In this document: positions 62,723 to 64,000 of the stretch, in pieces
Layout of the letters: the number at the start of each line of letters is the position of its first letter
How positions within the stretch are numbered: position 1 is the stretch's first letter
DNA from: Streptomyces sp. F63
Lineage (GTDB): Bacteria > Actinomycetota > Actinomycetes > Streptomycetales > Streptomycetaceae
DNA length: 64,000 nucleotides
Assembly (NCBI RefSeq): GCF_018070345.1
Contig: NZ_JAGPXX010000028.1
Coordinates: 22,274-86,273, forward strand
Direction of reading: 5' to 3'
Made by a program: the position numbers and the translations under genes
Notes under the pieces: model-generated
Database searches by the model: none
Seen by the model: only the letters and a program-made list of their open reading frames with translations
What the model was told of the DNA's origin: nothing

Positions 62723-63649
62723 TCAGACCGCTGCGGGCTCGCGGTCGGCGCCCTCGGCGACGACCCCGGCGACCCGGCGCAGCTTCTTCATGGGGCCGAG
62801 CTCGCTCTCGTAGACCTTCTTGACGCCGTCACCGAGGGCCTCCTCCACGACGCGGATGTCGCGGACCAGCCGCTGCAGGCCCTGCGGCTCCACGGAGGCT
62901 GCCTGGTCGGAGCCCCACATGGCCCGGTCGAGGGTGATGTGCCGCTCGACGAAGCAGGCGCCGAGGGCGACGGCGGCGAGGGTGGTCTGCAGACCCGTCT
63001 CGTGGCCGGAGTAGCCGATCGGCACGTTCGGGTACTCGGCCTGGAGCGTGTTGATCACGCGCAGGTTGAGCTCCTCGGCCTTCGCCGGGTAGGTGCTGGT
63101 GGCGTGGCAGAGCAGGATGTTGTCGCTGCCGAGCACCTCCACCGCGTGCCGGATCTGCTTCGGGGTGGACATGCCCGTGGAGAGGATGACGGTACGGCCG
63201 GTGGCGCGCATGGCGCGCAGCAGGTCGTCGTCGGTCAGCGAGGCGGAGGCCACCTTGTAGCAGGGGACGTCGAACTTCTCCAGGAACGCGACGGACTCCT
63301 CGTCCCACGGGGAGGCGAACCAGGCGATGTTGCGCTTCTTGCAGTGCTCGTCGATCTGCCGGTAGCCGTCCTCGTCGAACTCGACGCGGTGCCGGTAGTC
63401 GATGTACGTCATGCGGCCCCAGGGGGTGTCGCGCTCGATCTCCCACTGATCGCGCGGGGTGCAGACCTCGGGGGTCCGCTTCTGGAACTTGACGGCGTCG
63501 CAGCCGGCGTCGGCGGCGGCGTCGATCAGCGCGAACGCGTTCTCCAGGTCACCGTTGTGGTTGATGCCGATCTCGCCGGTGACGTACACGGGCTGGCCCG
63601 GTCCGGCGAGGCGGTCACCGAGGGTGCGAAGACGGGACGTGGTGCTCAT
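62723..63649 (-). CDS. neuB: NeuB-family sialic acid / KDN synthase
   Basis: A 308-residue NeuB-type synthase, joining phosphoenolpyruvate with a hexose (ManNAc or mannose 6-phosphate-type) to form a nonulosonic acid. Motif VYVTGEIGINHNGDLENAFALIDAAADAGCDAVKFQKRT and later ILSTGMSTPKQIRHAV, LLCHATSTYPAKAEELNLRVI, IGYSGHETGLQTTLAAVALGACFVERHITLDRAMWGSDQAASVEP (metal His, sugar-binding). It lacks the C-terminal antifreeze-like SAF domain of the E. coli form, which suggests a KDN or phospho-sugar variant. ATG at 63649 with GAGG. Nearby polysialyltransferase-like gene makes it a wall polymer pathway. Confidence 0.93.
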   Translation of the reverse strand: MSTTSRLRTLGDRLAGPGQPVYVTGEIGINHNGDLENAFALIDAAADAGCDAVKFQKRTPEVCTPRDQWEIERDTPWGRMTYIDYRHRVEFDEDGYRQIDEHCKKRNIAWFASPWDEESVAFLEKFDVPCYKVASASLTDDDLLRAMRATGRTVILSTGMSTPKQIRHAVEVLGSDNILLCHATSTYPAKAEELNLRVINTLQAEYPNVPIGYSGHETGLQTTLAAVALGACFVERHITLDRAMWGSDQAASVEPQGLQRLVRDIRVVEEALGDGVKKVYESELGPMKKLRRVAGVVAEGADREPAAV

Positions 63650-63668
63650 CAGGAAGATCCTCTTTTTC

Positions 63669-63704
63669 GGGGTTCTCGGGGTTCTCGGGGTTCTCGGGGC
63701 TCTG
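63669..63704. repeat. 9-bp tandem repeat upstream of neuB
   Basis: GGGGTTCTC three times and a degenerate fourth, 20 bp before the neuB start on the minus strand, in the likely leader. The promoter could lie beyond. Confidence 0.75.
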
Positions 63705-64000
63705 GGGGTGCTGCGGAACGTTCCGGAGCGCCGTGGGGCGTCGCGGGCGTTCCGCGGGTACGGGCCCCGAGCGGGCGGGCGGGCGGCCGGTCCGGTGCGG
63801 ATCGGCCGGACGGGATCTGTGGGGACGTCGGGTCGGGTCGGGTCAGTCGGGTCGGGTCTGTTCGTGCGGTCCTGTGCCAGGTGGTGCCGGTCTCGCGGCG
63901 GTGCCGGTCTCGCGGCGGTGCCGGTCTCGCGGGTGGTCCGTGGGGTGCTGCCGGGTGGTCGGTGGGGCGGGCGGCGGTGGGGCGTGGACGGGGGCGGTGC
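63705..64000. other. Intergenic tail of the window
   Basis: GC-rich non-coding sequence up to the window end. It has GTCGGGTCGG repeats near 63828-63858 and a 17-bp array at 63884. It probably holds the neuB promoter; no gene is supported. Confidence 0.4.
63884..63932. repeat. 17-bp tandem repeat, three copies
   Basis: GTGCCGGTCTCGCGGCG at 63884 and 63901, and a third copy at 63918 lacking the last base. Non-coding. Confidence 0.85.

Overview
This window is Streptomyces chromosome. The evidence is very high GC, frequent GTG starts, GC-rich stem-loops after genes, and gene order that matches from memory the S. coelicolor core region running from about SCO4934 down to SCO4881: hutH, GGDEF protein, cya, birA, pccB/pccE, maf, accA2, a DeoR regulator, an lpd-like gene, a purine phosphorylase, deoC, sigQ/afsQ1/afsQ2, add, deoA, cdd, nucleoside ABC genes and neuB. 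The synteny is recalled, not computed. No tRNA, rRNA, CRISPR array, insertion sequence or prophage was seen.

Layout. 0-10.5 kb is accessory: a secreted purine nucleoside permease-like protein, a four-gene cluster with three Roadblock/LC7 proteins and a DUF4388/winged-helix protein, small DUF1330 and SnoaL-like proteins, and a MacB-like ABC pair. 10.7-19 kb holds a lipoprotein L,D-transpeptidase, a tiny sortase substrate, hutH, an enoyl-CoA hydratase, and a GAF-GGDEF protein facing an adenylate cyclase across two minisatellites. 19-26 kb is the acyl-CoA carboxylase locus (birA, pccB, pccE, a micro-gene, maf, accA2). 26-39 kb carries TetR and DeoR regulators, a quinone dehydrogenase, purine nucleoside phosphorylase, a phospho-sugar mutase, deoC with two aldehyde dehydrogenases, and a uridine kinase-like gene. 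40-45 kb is sigQ with the AfsQ1/AfsQ2 two-component system and its lipoprotein. 45-52 kb has a histidine-rich secreted protein, add, a degenerate alpha/beta hydrolase, a LysR/MFS pair and a Uma2 protein. 52-60 kb is a nucleoside uptake and catabolism block (bmpA; ATPase-permease-permease-cdd-deoA). 60-64 kb has an M20 amidohydrolase and a polysialyltransferase-like/NeuB pair.

The main new observation is one 12-bp palindrome, CTACGCGCGTAG. It occurs four times perfectly and once degenerately, and each copy sits in the promoter of a nucleoside uptake or salvage unit: the phosphorylase gene, deoC-ALDH-ALDH, add, the ABC-cdd-deoA operon, and bmpA (degenerate). At three of these promoters a -10-like TAnnnT lies 6-7 nt before the start codon, suggesting leaderless mRNAs with the palindrome over the promoter. 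This predicts one regulator for a scattered nucleoside regulon. The window does not identify that regulator: the local DeoR gene has a different dyad at its own promoter.

Other notable points are an apparent ATC start codon in the nucleoside ABC ATPase, a split ALDH16-like pair, an unusual number of intergenic and in-gene minisatellites (including a GGGGCC hexanucleotide array), and several genes lacking expected catalytic residues.
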